Source of the DNA: Diabrotica undecimpunctata
Lineage: Eukaryota > Arthropoda > Insecta > Coleoptera > Chrysomelidae
Reading direction: 5' to 3'
Assembly: GCF_040954645.1 (NCBI RefSeq)
Contig: NC_092808.1
Location: forward strand, 117,406,049 to 117,470,048
Length of the DNA: 64,000 nt
Each line of letters starts with the position of its first letter. Within the stretch, counting starts at the first letter, position 1. The notes under the pieces are model-generated. The model ran no database searches, was not told the DNA's origin, and was given only the letters and a program-made list of their open reading frames with translations. A program made the position numbers and the translations under genes. Positions 1 through 8,841 of the stretch are shown piece by piece.

Positions 1-2
1 AC

Positions 3-227
3 GAGTCAGCTACGCAGGCCTCTGGCGGGTACAGTAAAGTTAGGACTGTAAAAGAGGAAGGAGATGAAGATAAACTTGACCAGCTCGTTAATATGATGAA
101 AAGCATGACATACAAGAAAACGAAGACCATCAGATGCTGGAATTGTGGCAAAATAGGACACGTACGAAGCTCCTGTAAGCACCCTAGGTACGACGCAAAT
201 CAAGAAACTCACCATCAGGAAAACTAG
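3..227 (+). CDS. Gag C-terminus with one CCHC zinc knuckle (partial)
   Basis: The frame beginning at base 3 is open from the window edge to the TAG at 225-227. Bases 135-176 encode a retroviral-type zinc knuckle, CWNC-x4-H-x4-C, which binds genomic RNA in the capsid precursor. The segment before it is acidic then lysine-rich, as in the nucleocapsid ends of gypsy Gag proteins. It overlaps the pol frame by about 40 bases in the -1 register, so pol is presumably made by -1 ribosomal frameshifting. The N-terminal capsid part is outside the window. Confidence 0.85.
   Translation, partial: ESATQASGGYSKVRTVKEEGDEDKLDQLVNMMKSMTYKKTKTIRCWNCGKIGHVRSSCKHPRYDANQETHHQEN
188..227 (+). other. gag/pol overlap, presumed -1 frameshift zone
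   Basis: The pol register is open from 188, just after its upstream stop at 185-187, and the gag register stops at 225-227, so a -1 shift must occur inside this interval if pol is made as a Gag-Pol fusion. The only A-run is GGAAAAC at 218-224, immediately before the gag stop. It is not a canonical X XXY YYZ heptamer because the P-site codon would re-pair poorly. The exact slip site is therefore a guess. Confidence 0.45.
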
Positions 228-3200
228 AACGGGTCAGCCTTAGGGGGGCAGCTTCGACCCAGAACTTTTCCAAAGACCCTCTCATACTAATAGCTTCTTT
301 GAAATGTCGTGAAGATAGTGTATATGTAGATGGAGACATAAATGGTAAAAAGCATACGTTGTTGGTGGATACCGGAGCGACCAGAACCATTATACGCCCG
401 ACAGTTATAAACAGCCGAAAGAAACTGTTACCAACGAGGTTACGACTTCGGACCGCTACAGGTGAAAATGCCAACATTCATGGAGAAATCCAGGTACAAT
501 TGGGAATTGGGGCAGAAAAGTTTGTCCATACTGTTATAGTTGCTGACATCGAAGAGGATGTTATATTAGGAATGGACGTAATGAATATGCATGGATTCCA
601 ATTGGATTTTAAGAATAAGGTAATCAAAGTTGGCAACGAGGAGGTATTTCTCCATCCACATAATGACAACACTGTGCAAGCAGCCATTACAGAAGATACA
701 GTCGTGCCTGCGAGAAGCGAAACGATCATAGTAGCGCGACTACAGGGAATTGTAGACGAAGGGAGACCTGTTATGATGGAGCCTTGGAACCACGACGATG
801 AGGTTGGCCGTGGAATCATAATTGGAAAGGAATTGGTGACTTCGGCTAAAGAAATTCCTGTGAGACTTATCAATGTCAACGACTACCCAGTGACCATAAA
901 GAAAGAGACAAAAGTAGGAACTTGTGTACCTGTGACATCCATAATTCGTCAGGCGACAACATCTGATAATTCCAACGACAAATTCGACCAAATGGTTGCA
1001 GTTGCAGGACAGTCTCTAAATCAGATGGAGAAAAGGAAATTAAGGGAATTTCTTCGGCAGTATCGTGATATTTTCGTACCGAAAGGAGGAAAGACGGGAA
1101 GAACTACCGTTGTTAAGCATAAAATTGATACTGGTAATGCTAAGCCAATTCGTCAAACAGCTCGACGATTACCACAGGCGAAGAGAGAGGAAGCTGAAAC
1201 GATTGTTCAGGAAATGAAGAAAGACGGGGTGATAGAACCTTCTACGAGTCCATGGGTCTCTCCGGTGGTCCTGGTTAAGAAGAAAGACGGAACGACGAGG
1301 TTCTGTGTGGATTACCGTTTGCTGAACAACGTTACCAAGAAAGATAGTTATCCTCTGCCTCGGATCGATGACACATTGGACACATTGGCTGGAAGTAAAT
1401 TGTTTTCTACTTTAGATTTGAAGTCTGGATACTGGCAGGTAGAAATGGACCCAGTCGATAAAGAAAAGACAGCCTTCACCACAGGATCTGGATTGTGGCA
1501 ATTCAACGTTATGCCATTTGGACTTTGTAATGCTCCTGCGACATTTGAGAGGCTTATGGAAAATGTGTTGAGAGGGTTATCTTGGAAAACATGCCTGGTT
1601 TATTTAGATGACATAATCGTCTTGGGGGAGACATTCGAAGATCATTTGAGGAATTTAGAAAACGTTTTTAATCGACTTAAAGCTGCCCAATTGATGCTAA
1701 ACCCCAAGAAGTGCCAGCTATTTCAAGGTAAAGTCAATTATCTGGGTCATATAGTCAGTAAAGAAGGAGTGGCCGTGGATAAGGGAAAAATCGATTCCAT
1801 TAAGGAATGGCCAAAACCAACTGACAAACATCAAGTGAGAAGTTTTCTTGGACTATGTACTTACTACCGGAGGTTTATTAAGAAGTTTGCAGATATCGCT
1901 AAGCCATTAACGCGACTTACAGAGGAAGCAAGAGAATACCGCTGGGATATAGACTGCCAAAATGCCTTTGAAACGTTGAAAAAGCATTTAATAACCGCAC
2001 CAATTTTGGGGTATCCACTGCCAGAAGGAGAGTTCATCTTAGATACGGATGCAAGTAACGTGGGAATTGGAGGAGTGCTGTCTCAGATTCAAGGAGGACA
2101 GGAACGAGTCCTCGGATATTTTAGTAAAGTCCTTTCAAAACCTGAGCGGAATTATTGCGTCACGAGAAGAGAACTTCTAGCAGTAGTTAAATCAGTAGAG
2201 CACTTCTACCAATACCTCTATGGCAGAAAGTTTCTAATCCGAACCGACCATGCCGCCCTTAAGTGGTTGATGCAGTTTAAGAATCCAGAGGGTCAGATAG
2301 CCAGGTGGATCGAACGACTCCAAGAATACGATTTTAAGATTGAGCACCGGGCCGGAGTTAGCCACAGAAACGCTGATTCTCTTTCCAGAAGGCCATGCCC
2401 AGCAGAGTGTTCCCACTGCAACAAAACGGAATCCAAGGAAGCAGCAGTGCTAAGAACGACGATTGTCAACGACGACTGGACGCCTACTAAGATAAGGGAA
2501 GAACAAGAGAGAGATCCAGTTATACAGAAAATCCGAAAATGGAAAGAGGAAAACCGTCGACCACCTTGGCAGGAAATATCAAACCTATGCTCAGTAGTTA
2601 AGACGTATTGGGCCCAGTGGGACTCATTTATCATCGAAGATGGCTTGCTCAAACGAGTCCTGGAAAATGATGACGGTTCAGAGAAGAGAAGACAGTTGGT
2701 GATCCCAAAGAGCAGAATAGCCGAAGTACTTCGTCAGTTACACGACAGTCCATCGGGAGGGCATTTTGGTGTAAGGAAAACCCTTCAGCGAATTCGGGAA
2801 CGGTTTTATTGGATGAACAGTTCCGACGACGTAAAAGACTGGTGTAAGAAATGTACTATTTGTGCTACGAGTAACGGGCCTCACCGGAAAAGGAGAGCTC
2901 CTATGAGACAATATAATGTTGGAAGCCCGTTTGAAAGAATAGCTTTGGACATTGCAGGGCCATTTCCAGAAAGTGAAAATGGGGGCAAGTACATGTTGGT
3001 AGTAATGGATTACTTCACTAAGTGGGTCGAGATTTACGCACTTCCAGACCAGAAGGCCGCCACCGTTGCAGATAAGTTGATCCAAGAATATATCAGCCGA
3101 TTTGGAGTGCCTTTGGAGATCCATAGTGACCAAGGCAGGAACTTCGAAAGTGATCTATTCCAAGGAATATGTGATAGACTAGGCATGAAGAAAACAAGAA

Positions 3201-4477
3201 CTACCGCGTATCATCCGCAATCGGATGGTATGGTAGAACGAATGAATAGGACAGTTGGCAAGTATTTGACAAAGATGGTGTCCGATCATCAGCGAGACTG
3301 GGACCAATACCTTCCGTTCTTCACAATGGCCTACAGATCTGCTGTTAACGAATCAACGGGCCAGACACCAGCCAGAGTCCTATTCGGACGCGAAATGCGA
3401 CTACCTTGTGATCTAGAATTTGGGTGTCGACCTGGAGAAGATGTAGCAGGTGAAGATTATGTGATCGAATTACGAAGAAGAATGGACGATGTACATGAGT
3501 TGGTCCGTTCCCACCTTCAGATCGCTAGCGACCGAATGAAGAAACGGTACGATATACAAGCCGAAAAGGGTTGCTTTAAGAAGAACGACAAAGTATGGCT
3601 GTATAATCCCAAGAAGCGAAAAGGTTGTTCTCCCAAATTGCAGCAGTTTTGGGAAGGTCCATACCTCATCATGGAGAAGATCAACGATGTCATCTACCGA
3701 ATAAGCAAGATTCCGAGGGGAAAACCGATGATAGTACACCATAACCGGTTGGCATCTTTCGAAGGTGACCACGACGTAGATGAAGAAGTGGAAGTAAACC
3801 AAGTCCAAGATGTGTCTGACCTCACGTTTGAGGAATTCATGGGTGCCTATGGAGGTACCGGTAAAGCGAGACATGGTGTTACCACTGAAGAAAAGCAAGA
3901 TCTACTCGCGCTCCCCGATGACTACTCGCTGGCCCTTACCATCCCGGCCAGTATCAAAGACGCACCAGGGTTGGCATCCGTCTTTCGAAGGAAGTTTGGT
4001 CGAGTTGCAGAACTTCAATGCCAAGTGCCAGCTCCCGGTAAAACCTTGAAACTCCAAGATGCATCACGTTACCTTTTCTACCTGGTAACAAAAGACACTG
4101 CCCGTGACCAACCTACCTACCGAGATGTATGGGAAGCCTTACTTCAATTGAGAGGGCACGTACTAGAGTCCGACGTGCAAAAGTTAGCCATGCCAAAGTT
4201 GGAGTGCCGCCAATTAGATTGGAGAGTTATCCGAAATATGGTGGAGGAGATCTTTAAAGACGCCGAAGTCCAGGTGTTAGTCTGTTGCAATCCGCATAGT
4301 TACTGGTGCGGAGAGAAAACCGTCCCTTGTCATTTTTATACAACTGGAAGTTGTAAAAGAGGGTCCAGTTGCCGATACCAGCATACCGTTCCAGTTCTAG
4401 TCCCAACAAGGTTCCAGGAGGAACCATCTTTTGAGAGGGGGGCAATGTTACGTAAAAATATGAGTCATAGTTTTTAA
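188..4477 (+). CDS. Gypsy Pol polyprotein with TARG1-like macrodomain and CCCH finger at its C-terminus
   Basis: This is an intact frame in the -1 register to gag. The residue numbers given here count from the codon at 299. Aspartic protease motif DTG is at 24-26. The reverse transcriptase active site YLDD is at 435-438. An RNase H DTDAS motif starts near 582. The integrase has an HHCC zinc-binding region at about 815-855 and catalytic D884, D944 and E980 (spacing D-x59-D-x35-E), then a GPY/F module at 1120-1122. In most gypsy elements the protein ends soon after. Here it continues for about 270 residues. Residues ~1193-1330 align by eye along their whole length with the small TARG1/OARD1 (C6orf130) macrodomain, including KxDL near the start, the SLA strand, VFRRKFG, an LVTK strand with K1265, the PTY turn and an MPKL strand. 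A CCCH finger C1344-x7-C1352-x5-C1358-x3-H1362 follows. The element enzymes copy RNA to DNA and integrate it. The role of the extension is unknown; RNA binding or ADP-ribose interaction are only inferences. Confidence 0.93.
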   Translation, partial: VRRKSRNSPSGKLERVSLRGAASTQNFSKDPLILIASLKCREDSVYVDGDINGKKHTLLVDTGATRTIIRPTVINSRKKLLPTRLRLRTATGENANIHGEIQVQLGIGAEKFVHTVIVADIEEDVILGMDVMNMHGFQLDFKNKVIKVGNEEVFLHPHNDNTVQAAITEDTVVPARSETIIVARLQGIVDEGRPVMMEPWNHDDEVGRGIIIGKELVTSAKEIPVRLINVNDYPVTIKKETKVGTCVPVTSIIRQATTSDNSNDKFDQMVAVAGQSLNQMEKRKLREFLRQYRDIFVPKGGKTGRTTVVKHKIDTGNAKPIRQTARRLPQAKREEAETIVQEMKKDGVIEPSTSPWVSPVVLVKKKDGTTRFCVDYRLLNNVTKKDSYPLPRIDDTLDTLAGSKLFSTLDLKSGYWQVEMDPVDKEKTAFTTGSGLWQFNVMPFGLCNAPATFERLMENVLRGLSWKTCLVYLDDIIVLGETFEDHLRNLENVFNRLKAAQLMLNPKKCQLFQGKVNYLGHIVSKEGVAVDKGKIDSIKEWPKPTDKHQVRSFLGLCTYYRRFIKKFADIAKPLTRLTEEAREYRWDIDCQNAFETLKKHLITAPILGYPLPEGEFILDTDASNVGIGGVLSQIQGGQERVLGYFSKVLSKPERNYCVTRRELLAVVKSVEHFYQYLYGRKFLIRTDHAALKWLMQFKNPEGQIARWIERLQEYDFKIEHRAGVSHRNADSLSRRPCPAECSHCNKTESKEAAVLRTTIVNDDWTPTKIREEQERDPVIQKIRKWKEENRRPPWQEISNLCSVVKTYWAQWDSFIIEDGLLKRVLENDDGSEKRRQLVIPKSRIAEVLRQLHDSPSGGHFGVRKTLQRIRERFYWMNSSDDVKDWCKKCTICATSNGPHRKRRAPMRQYNVGSPFERIALDIAGPFPESENGGKYMLVVMDYFTKWVEIYALPDQKAATVADKLIQEYISRFGVPLEIHSDQGRNFESDLFQGICDRLGMKKTRTTAYHPQSDGMVERMNRTVGKYLTKMVSDHQRDWDQYLPFFTMAYRSAVNESTGQTPARVLFGREMRLPCDLEFGCRPGEDVAGEDYVIELRRRMDDVHELVRSHLQIASDRMKKRYDIQAEKGCFKKNDKVWLYNPKKRKGCSPKLQQFWEGPYLIMEKINDVIYRISKIPRGKPMIVHHNRLASFEGDHDVDEEVEVNQVQDVSDLTFEEFMGAYGGTGKARHGVTTEEKQDLLALPDDYSLALTIPASIKDAPGLASVFRRKFGRVAELQCQVPAPGKTLKLQDASRYLFYLVTKDTARDQPTYRDVWEALLQLRGHVLESDVQKLAMPKLECRQLDWRVIRNMVEEIFKDAEVQVLVCCNPHSYWCGEKTVPCHFYTTGSCKRGSSCRYQHTVPVLVPTRFQEEPSFERGAMLRKNMSHSF
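3875..4288 (+). other. TARG1/OARD1-like macrodomain region within Pol
   Basis: Residues ~1193-1330 of Pol follow the secondary-structure order of TARG1-type ADP-ribose glycohydrolases. The strand containing the family's catalytic lysine is kept (LVTK, K1265). Three ligand-site elements are altered: the opening KGDLF-type strand reads KQDLL, the glycine-rich MGAGIA-type loop reads DAPGLA, and the GCGLD-type segment carrying the catalytic aspartate is shortened to ECR before QLDW. The fold is probably retained and hydrolase activity is doubtful. The comparison rests on known family motifs recalled by eye, not on a computed alignment. Confidence 0.75.
4328..4384 (+). other. CCCH-type zinc finger at the Pol C-terminus
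   Basis: The codons spell C-x7-C-x5-C-x3-H (C1344, C1352, C1358, H1362) with aromatic residues and a TGSCKRGSSC core, the pattern of single-stranded-RNA-binding CCCH fingers. It lies 30 residues before the stop codon and is separate from the Gag zinc knuckle. Confidence 0.85.
4432..4445 (+). other. Polypurine tract before the 3' LTR
   Basis: A run of mostly purines, GAGAGGGGGGCAA, lies inside the last pol codons and directly abuts the TG that should begin the LTR. It would prime plus-strand DNA synthesis. The pol stop at 4475-4477 therefore lies within the LTR. Confidence 0.65.
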
Positions 4478-4790
4478 CCTTTAAAACATGTTTTTATTCT
4501 AATATGTTGTAGAGATTACGAGAGGCCTCGATTTACCTGAGCGACCTTCCAGAACCAGTGCGAGGGAAATCCAGTTTGCCTTTACCGTTTCGCCATCGAA
4601 GGTTTTGGATTTTTCGAGATAACGGCACTGGTATATAATAACGGAACTTTATTTGGAAGGGACAGTTAATTCGGACGACGCGCTCGCGATAAAATGTTAC
4701 GTTCGCTTTTTAATAAATTATGTATGTTTAGTGAAAATAAATAAATATCAGTCATTGTGCTTTTTAATGAATTAAGATAAGAACAAGACA
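4446..4790 (+). repeat. 3' LTR (right end uncertain)
   Basis: It begins with TGTTACG after the polypurine tract. It contains a TATA-like GGTATATAATAA at about 4631 and AATAAATAAAT poly(A)-signal-like sequence at about 4736. The end is set at a CA at 4789-4790, but there is no second LTR in the window for comparison, so the right edge may be off by tens of bases. Confidence 0.55.
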
Positions 4791-4827
4791 TTATAAATTA
4801 AAGACTTAACAATTAATAAATTCACAA

Positions 4828-5316
4828 CAATACTTTTTCTCTCTTTGTAATTTTTCGAAAAATTCTTCATTTTCCATTTATTTGCAATTTTTTGTTGAAC
4901 AAATACCTTAATTAGTGATTTTTGGGATTTTTTTTCTAAAAAACTACTAAATGCTTTACAATTCTAAAAAAAGCTTTATAATCTTTAAACCTTCACGTAT
5001 AAATAAGAATATTTCGACAAGGATAAGTGGTTTCTATCTTGCGATGCAACCATACACGCTTATTATCATATACAGCGATAGATTGCTCAAATATTTGGTT
5101 CCATGTTTTGAGCACGATAGAACCCATTTATCCTTGTCAAAATATACTTGTACTTGAAGGTTTAAAGATTGTAAAGCTTTCACAGAATTGCAATTCATTT
5201 ATTAGTTTTTTAGAAAAATAAAATCCCAAAAATCACTAATTAAGGTATTTTTTTATCAAAAAATTGCAAATTACTCGACAAGGAAGCATTTTTCGAAAAA
5301 TTAACAATATAAAAAA
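4828..5316. mobile_element. Foldback (long inverted repeat) non-autonomous element
   Basis: The left half (4828 to about 5070) is matched by the reverse complement of the right half (about 5080 to 5316). Examples are the CCTTAATTAGTGATTTTTGG block at about 4909 and its complement at about 5224. The arms are about 240 bp with scattered mismatches and meet near 5075. It contains no coding frame. It lies directly after the gypsy LTR. Target duplication is not clear. Confidence 0.7.
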
Positions 5317-5344
5317 AGTAATAATGGATAATGTCATCGCCTGC

Positions 5345-5490
5345 CTAAGTCTGACGACCAATGAGAACGTCGATGTGCATCGCCCCGTCTTCTACCTCCT
5401 ATTCAATTTACGATTGGCTGTTGGAAATGCACATATCGATAACAAAGAAAGTGTATAAAAAGGGTGCATTTTCCAAGCCATGGGTAGTCA
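5345..5490 (+). promoter_or_regulatory. RNA polymerase II promoter-like cluster: two CCAAT boxes and a TATA box
   Basis: A CCAAT at 5358-5362, an inverted CCAAT (ATTGG) at 5413-5417 and TATAAAAAGG at 5454 are spaced like a compact promoter, with an expected start near 5485. The following 350 bases (to about 5860) are less AT-rich than the surroundings and have no convincing coding frame. The segment beginning TGTTGGAAATG at 5420 resembles the start of a Copia-type LTR, so this may be a solo LTR. Confidence 0.35.
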
Positions 5491-5998
5491 AGTCTAGCCT
5501 TGCTCCGTCTCCCATATAGGTTCCCCTATACCAGGGTAACCTCCTTCACAGGTCTCTGCTCCCCACTCGTCCTTAGACTCTTTTGCTAGAACCTTTCTGC
5601 TACCAGTTTGCGTTTTATTTATGAGAAATTACCTAACCCACGCAATTGGGATAGAAACGCAGAGGAAACTTCGATTGGACAGAGTCGAACCCCTTTGTAG
5701 AGCACATAGGGAGCTGATACGGAGTTATGTCTTGGTGAAGACATTGTGCAAAAAAAGTAAATACACGTGAAGATAGGCACGGTTTTAGTGACCTCAATGC
5801 AAAAAAATATATATAACTGTCCGTATGTGAAAATAACATTATTGCTTTTACTCTTTCATTACAATTTCTTCATATTTTCTCACCTTTTAAACCTTCCTTA
5901 GACTTTTACAAATAGTTCAAAATCAAAATTAGACAAATAGATCCAGTCATCCTCGAGTGGTTATAAAAAAGTTATGTAGGTAAAATAAAATGACGTTT

Positions 5999-6001
<3 letters not shown>

Positions 6002-6071
<70 letters not shown>
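6002..6071. repeat. (TA)n microsatellite
   Basis: About 70 bases of uninterrupted TA, ending 14 bases before the left TTAA of the piggyBac-like element. Confidence 0.95.
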
Positions 6072-6074
<3 letters not shown>

Positions 6075-6122
6075 TAATAAAAATTTAACAGGCAGGTTCA
6101 CTGTGGACTAAAAGCACTATTT

Positions 6123-6144
6123 CAGACCATAATTATGTGGTCTG
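6123..6144. promoter_or_regulatory. Subterminal palindrome, left end of piggyBac-like element
   Basis: CAGACCA at 6123-6129 is complementary to TGGTCTG at 6138-6144. It lies 34 bases inside the left end. The core TGGTCTG recurs in the right subterminal hairpin, as expected for a transposase or THAP binding site. Confidence 0.5.
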
Positions 6145-6501
6145 TTCGTCGATAAAATTTTCAAGTTGTTTATAAAAGTGTACGTGCGGAGAATATCCTT
6201 TATTAGATGTGGATTTGACAGAACATATCCCATATATTATAAATAATGTTGAGACAAAGAGAAAAAATTTGTAATTGTATCGTAATTGGTATAAAATGTA
6301 CTATCGAAACTAAACACCTATATTTTATTGCGTTTTTACTTTTAGCGAACTAAATAATGGATATGTAAGATAAAATAATATACAATATAATGAAAAGTAA
6401 ATATTTATTGAAAAAGAAAAAGTATCGAAAAACAAGTTACATGTTCAATGTACTTTTGGAAACATTGTAGACAATACGGTTTGGTATATTTTACAAATGT
6501 T

Positions 6502-7802
6502 TCATATTTGTGAATCTCTTTTAGCTTTATTAGTGGCAGCTGCTGATGTTTCTCCTTTTTGACAAAATTCATTATAGCATCCGGCACACCTACTTCTAGT
6601 AATTTTTCCATCTTTTCTATCCACCGGTTTAAGAAAATGCTGTACTTGTGACGTAGACGGCGTAGGTATGGCAGGTGTGTGGACAACAACGTTTATACTC
6701 AAAAGATTTTTCACAATACTCATTTGGGCCTGCAATAATGTATATTTATTTTGCTGGTTCAATTTATTGAACAAATAAACTGTATTTATGGGACCCACTC
6801 CAAACAGAACATCGACAGCAACTTTTTTGTACCAGGTCAAGGTCTTGCGAATTGGTGAATAGTAGCTAGCCAATTCGTCAGAAAGATCGATATTTTTTCG
6901 ATTATTGTATTCCAATATCATATTAGGCTTTAAACGCGGATTTCGACCTGTACTCATCGTTTGTTCATCTGCGTGACAAGAAGATATCATAAGGACGCCC
7001 CTTTTGTCCTTACATTTTAGGATCGTCACATTATTTTTTTGTGCAGCAATTTGCTCTCCTCGCTCCAGTTTCTTGTTTTTGGTCAATAAAGGTAAGTTTT
7101 TACGATTTTTTCTCAATGTCCCACAACGATCAGGTTTGCGTTGAAGCAAGTATTCAGCTAATGGAACACTGGTATACCAATTATCTGCAACAATCATTTT
7201 CTCCTGGTCTAAAAGTTCTTCACAAAGCTCGACAATTACGCTTCCAGGTTTATCAAGATTTGAGATTTGTGGATCTTGGCCAGAATAAACTTTACATTTC
7301 CAAACATAGCCATCATCAGTTGTGGCTTTGTAAATCTTTTGTGAGTGTGAGTTTTTTTTGATTATACTGACAAATCAGCAGTCGCCCCTGAAAGAGAACC
7401 ATGGATTCATCCACAACAACGCAATCTTTTGGCGAAAGAAACTTTCTGCAGTTTCTCATTACAATGTGTGTAACTGGTTGGATTTTGTACAAACGATTAT
7501 TGGTATCTCTTTCAATTGTATTGTCAACAAAATGCCAGCAGCATACAATTGTTACGAATCGATTGTAGGACATTTGTATCTGGTGCAACAAAGGATGATA
7601 AAAAATGGGATTTTTTCCAGTAGCATTCTAATGTAGGGAATGTGATTATACCAGTCAACAAGTAAATGCCCAAATACTTTTCCACGTCTTCCTTATTTAC
7701 CGGTTTCCAGCCATTCAAACGACTTCTAGAATTATTTGCGATAAGTTGTTCAGCGTATAGGTTGGTTTGTTAAGTTGTTGTTTGTAAAGGAATCATCATC
7801 AA
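6502..7802 (-). pseudogene. piggyBac transposase exon, frameshifted
   Basis: This is a DDE_Tnp_1_7-type transposase read from 7802 down to the stop at 6502. An AG acceptor (CTTTTAG) precedes 7802. Recognisable blocks in order are YAEQLIANN and WKPV near 7720, VVVDESMVLFQGR near 7410 (first catalytic Asp), VADNWYTSVPL near 7190 (second Asp), and NIDLSDELASYYSP followed by TWYKKV near 6880 (third Asp). A short Cys-containing tail, RSRCAGC, is near 6590. The frame changes at least three times (before YAEQ, near 7520 and near 7320). The catalytic aspartates are retained, which indicates recent decay. The protein would cut and paste DNA at TTAA. Confidence 0.88.
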
Positions 7803-7970
7803 CTAAAAGACGAAATATTGCAAACACAAGATTAATATTGAGGGTTTGATTACAAAACTAAAACAAACGTTGGTTCTTTTTCTACTTTATTTTTTTTTTA
7901 TAAACATTATTTACATGTATTTAAATGTAGTTGGTTAAACAGTAGCTATTCTGTAGTTTCTATAAATTAC

Positions 7971-8148
7971 AACACAGAAACAGAGAAGGAATAGCATCAC
8001 ATTTTAAGGTGGACTTATATCTCAATCCAACATAGCGGGCTTCTGGTCCAAAATGAATTGTGCAAATGCTTTCACACTTTCGAACCCTGTCCATAGGCTT
8101 CACCTTCAAGTCTTCTCTGCCAATTTTATTAATCCAAATATCATAAAA
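7971..8148 (-). pseudogene. THAP-domain exon 2 (second half of the zinc-binding domain)
   Basis: Reading from 8148, after a TTTTTTAG-type acceptor, the exon encodes FYDIWINKIGREDLKV, an RKCESICTIHF block giving the C-x2-H pair of the C2CH zinc site, and a DAIPSLF block that matches the AVPTLF signature at the end of THAP domains. A GTAATT donor at 7970 leaves phase 1. Joined to the acceptor at 7803, the frame continues into acidic residues (DDDSF) and then the transposase. Without splicing a stop follows within four codons, so the splice is needed for a fusion protein. Confidence 0.75.
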
Positions 8149-8455
8149 CTAAAAAATAAATAGTTTGTTTTTAATATTTTCTGTGAAATAATGTTACATA
8201 GTATATTTCTAGAGATGCTTTACAAAAGGACAAATAAACAAAAGTTTTGTAGAAAAAGTTCTTAAAACATTGGAGAATTGCCACATTTTTAATGGCGATA
8301 ATTTTAATTCCTAAAAAACTTTTACCTAATTCTATATCGGCAACAATTCTAATACACATCATAACGTGAAAGGAAAGAAGATTGGGACAACATCGGACAT
8401 TTTAAGGCAATTATTAAAAAATAAATAAAATCTTATATCAGCATTTTCTACTTAC

Positions 8456-8524
8456 CGCCCTATCTTTTGGAAAAATATGCATTTGAGCATCCTTATTGTA
8501 ATTATTACAACCATTAACGCAACA
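8456..8524 (-). pseudogene. THAP-domain exon 1 (first zinc ligands)
   Basis: From 8524 the minus strand encodes CCVNGCNN and MHIFPKDRA, the C-x3-C and HxFPKD signature that opens THAP domains. A perfect donor GCG|GTAAGT follows at 8455, in the phase (0) needed for exon 2. No in-frame ATG is visible upstream; a stop occurs a few codons before, so the start codon is lost or lies in an unrecognised exon. THAP domains are sequence-specific C2CH zinc fingers best known from P-element transposase and THAP proteins. Confidence 0.75.
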
Positions 8525-8759
8525 GTTTAAAACCGTAATTATTTAAATATGATGGCAAAAAAGCAAACAATTATTTAATCGCAAATAATACAACTCGAAA
8601 CACTGTGTCGAAACCACAATAAAAATGGCGTACTTGTTTTGTTGGTTGCGGTATTGCGCAGTCACGAAGCTTTGCTATGAATGCTACGCCCTCTGGTGTC
8701 CTTAGGAAATATAAAGTTCAGAGGACTGTCACTCCCATAAGAGATACCCGGGCATGGCA

Positions 8760-8841
8760 CATACCACATATGGTCTGTGGATTCCCGAGACAACTTTTGG
8801 TCATTTTTGTTCTATAGAGTCCACAGTCTATATGTGGTATG
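8760..8841. promoter_or_regulatory. Subterminal hairpin, right end of piggyBac-like element
   Basis: Two 22-bp arms (8760-8781 and 8820-8841), beginning CATACCACATATGG, are near-perfect inverted repeats separated by 38 bases. They lie about 140 bases inside the right end and upstream of the first THAP exon, so they could be transposase-binding or promoter elements. Confidence 0.6.

Larger units (their letters stand above)
1..4790 (+). mobile_element. Ty3/gypsy LTR retrotransposon, 3' half (5' LTR and most of gag lie outside)
   Basis: In order the segment holds the end of gag with a zinc knuckle, an overlapping pol frame (protease, reverse transcriptase, RNase H, integrase plus an unusual C-terminal extension), a purine-rich tract and the beginning of an LTR. 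The order PR-RT-RH-IN is that of Ty3/gypsy (Metaviridae-like) elements. The pol frame is open over about 4.3 kb, so this copy is young or recently active. No envelope-like frame follows pol. The 5' LTR is outside the window, so LTR identity cannot be used for dating. The 3' limit near 4790 is an estimate. Confidence 0.93.

Noticed and set aside
218..224. GGAAAAC as a confirmed slippery site
   Set aside because: The P-site codon would mispair after a -1 shift, so it is reported only as a candidate zone.
478..4445. Several frames antisense to pol or in its other registers
   Set aside because: Shadows of the long pol frame without family motifs.
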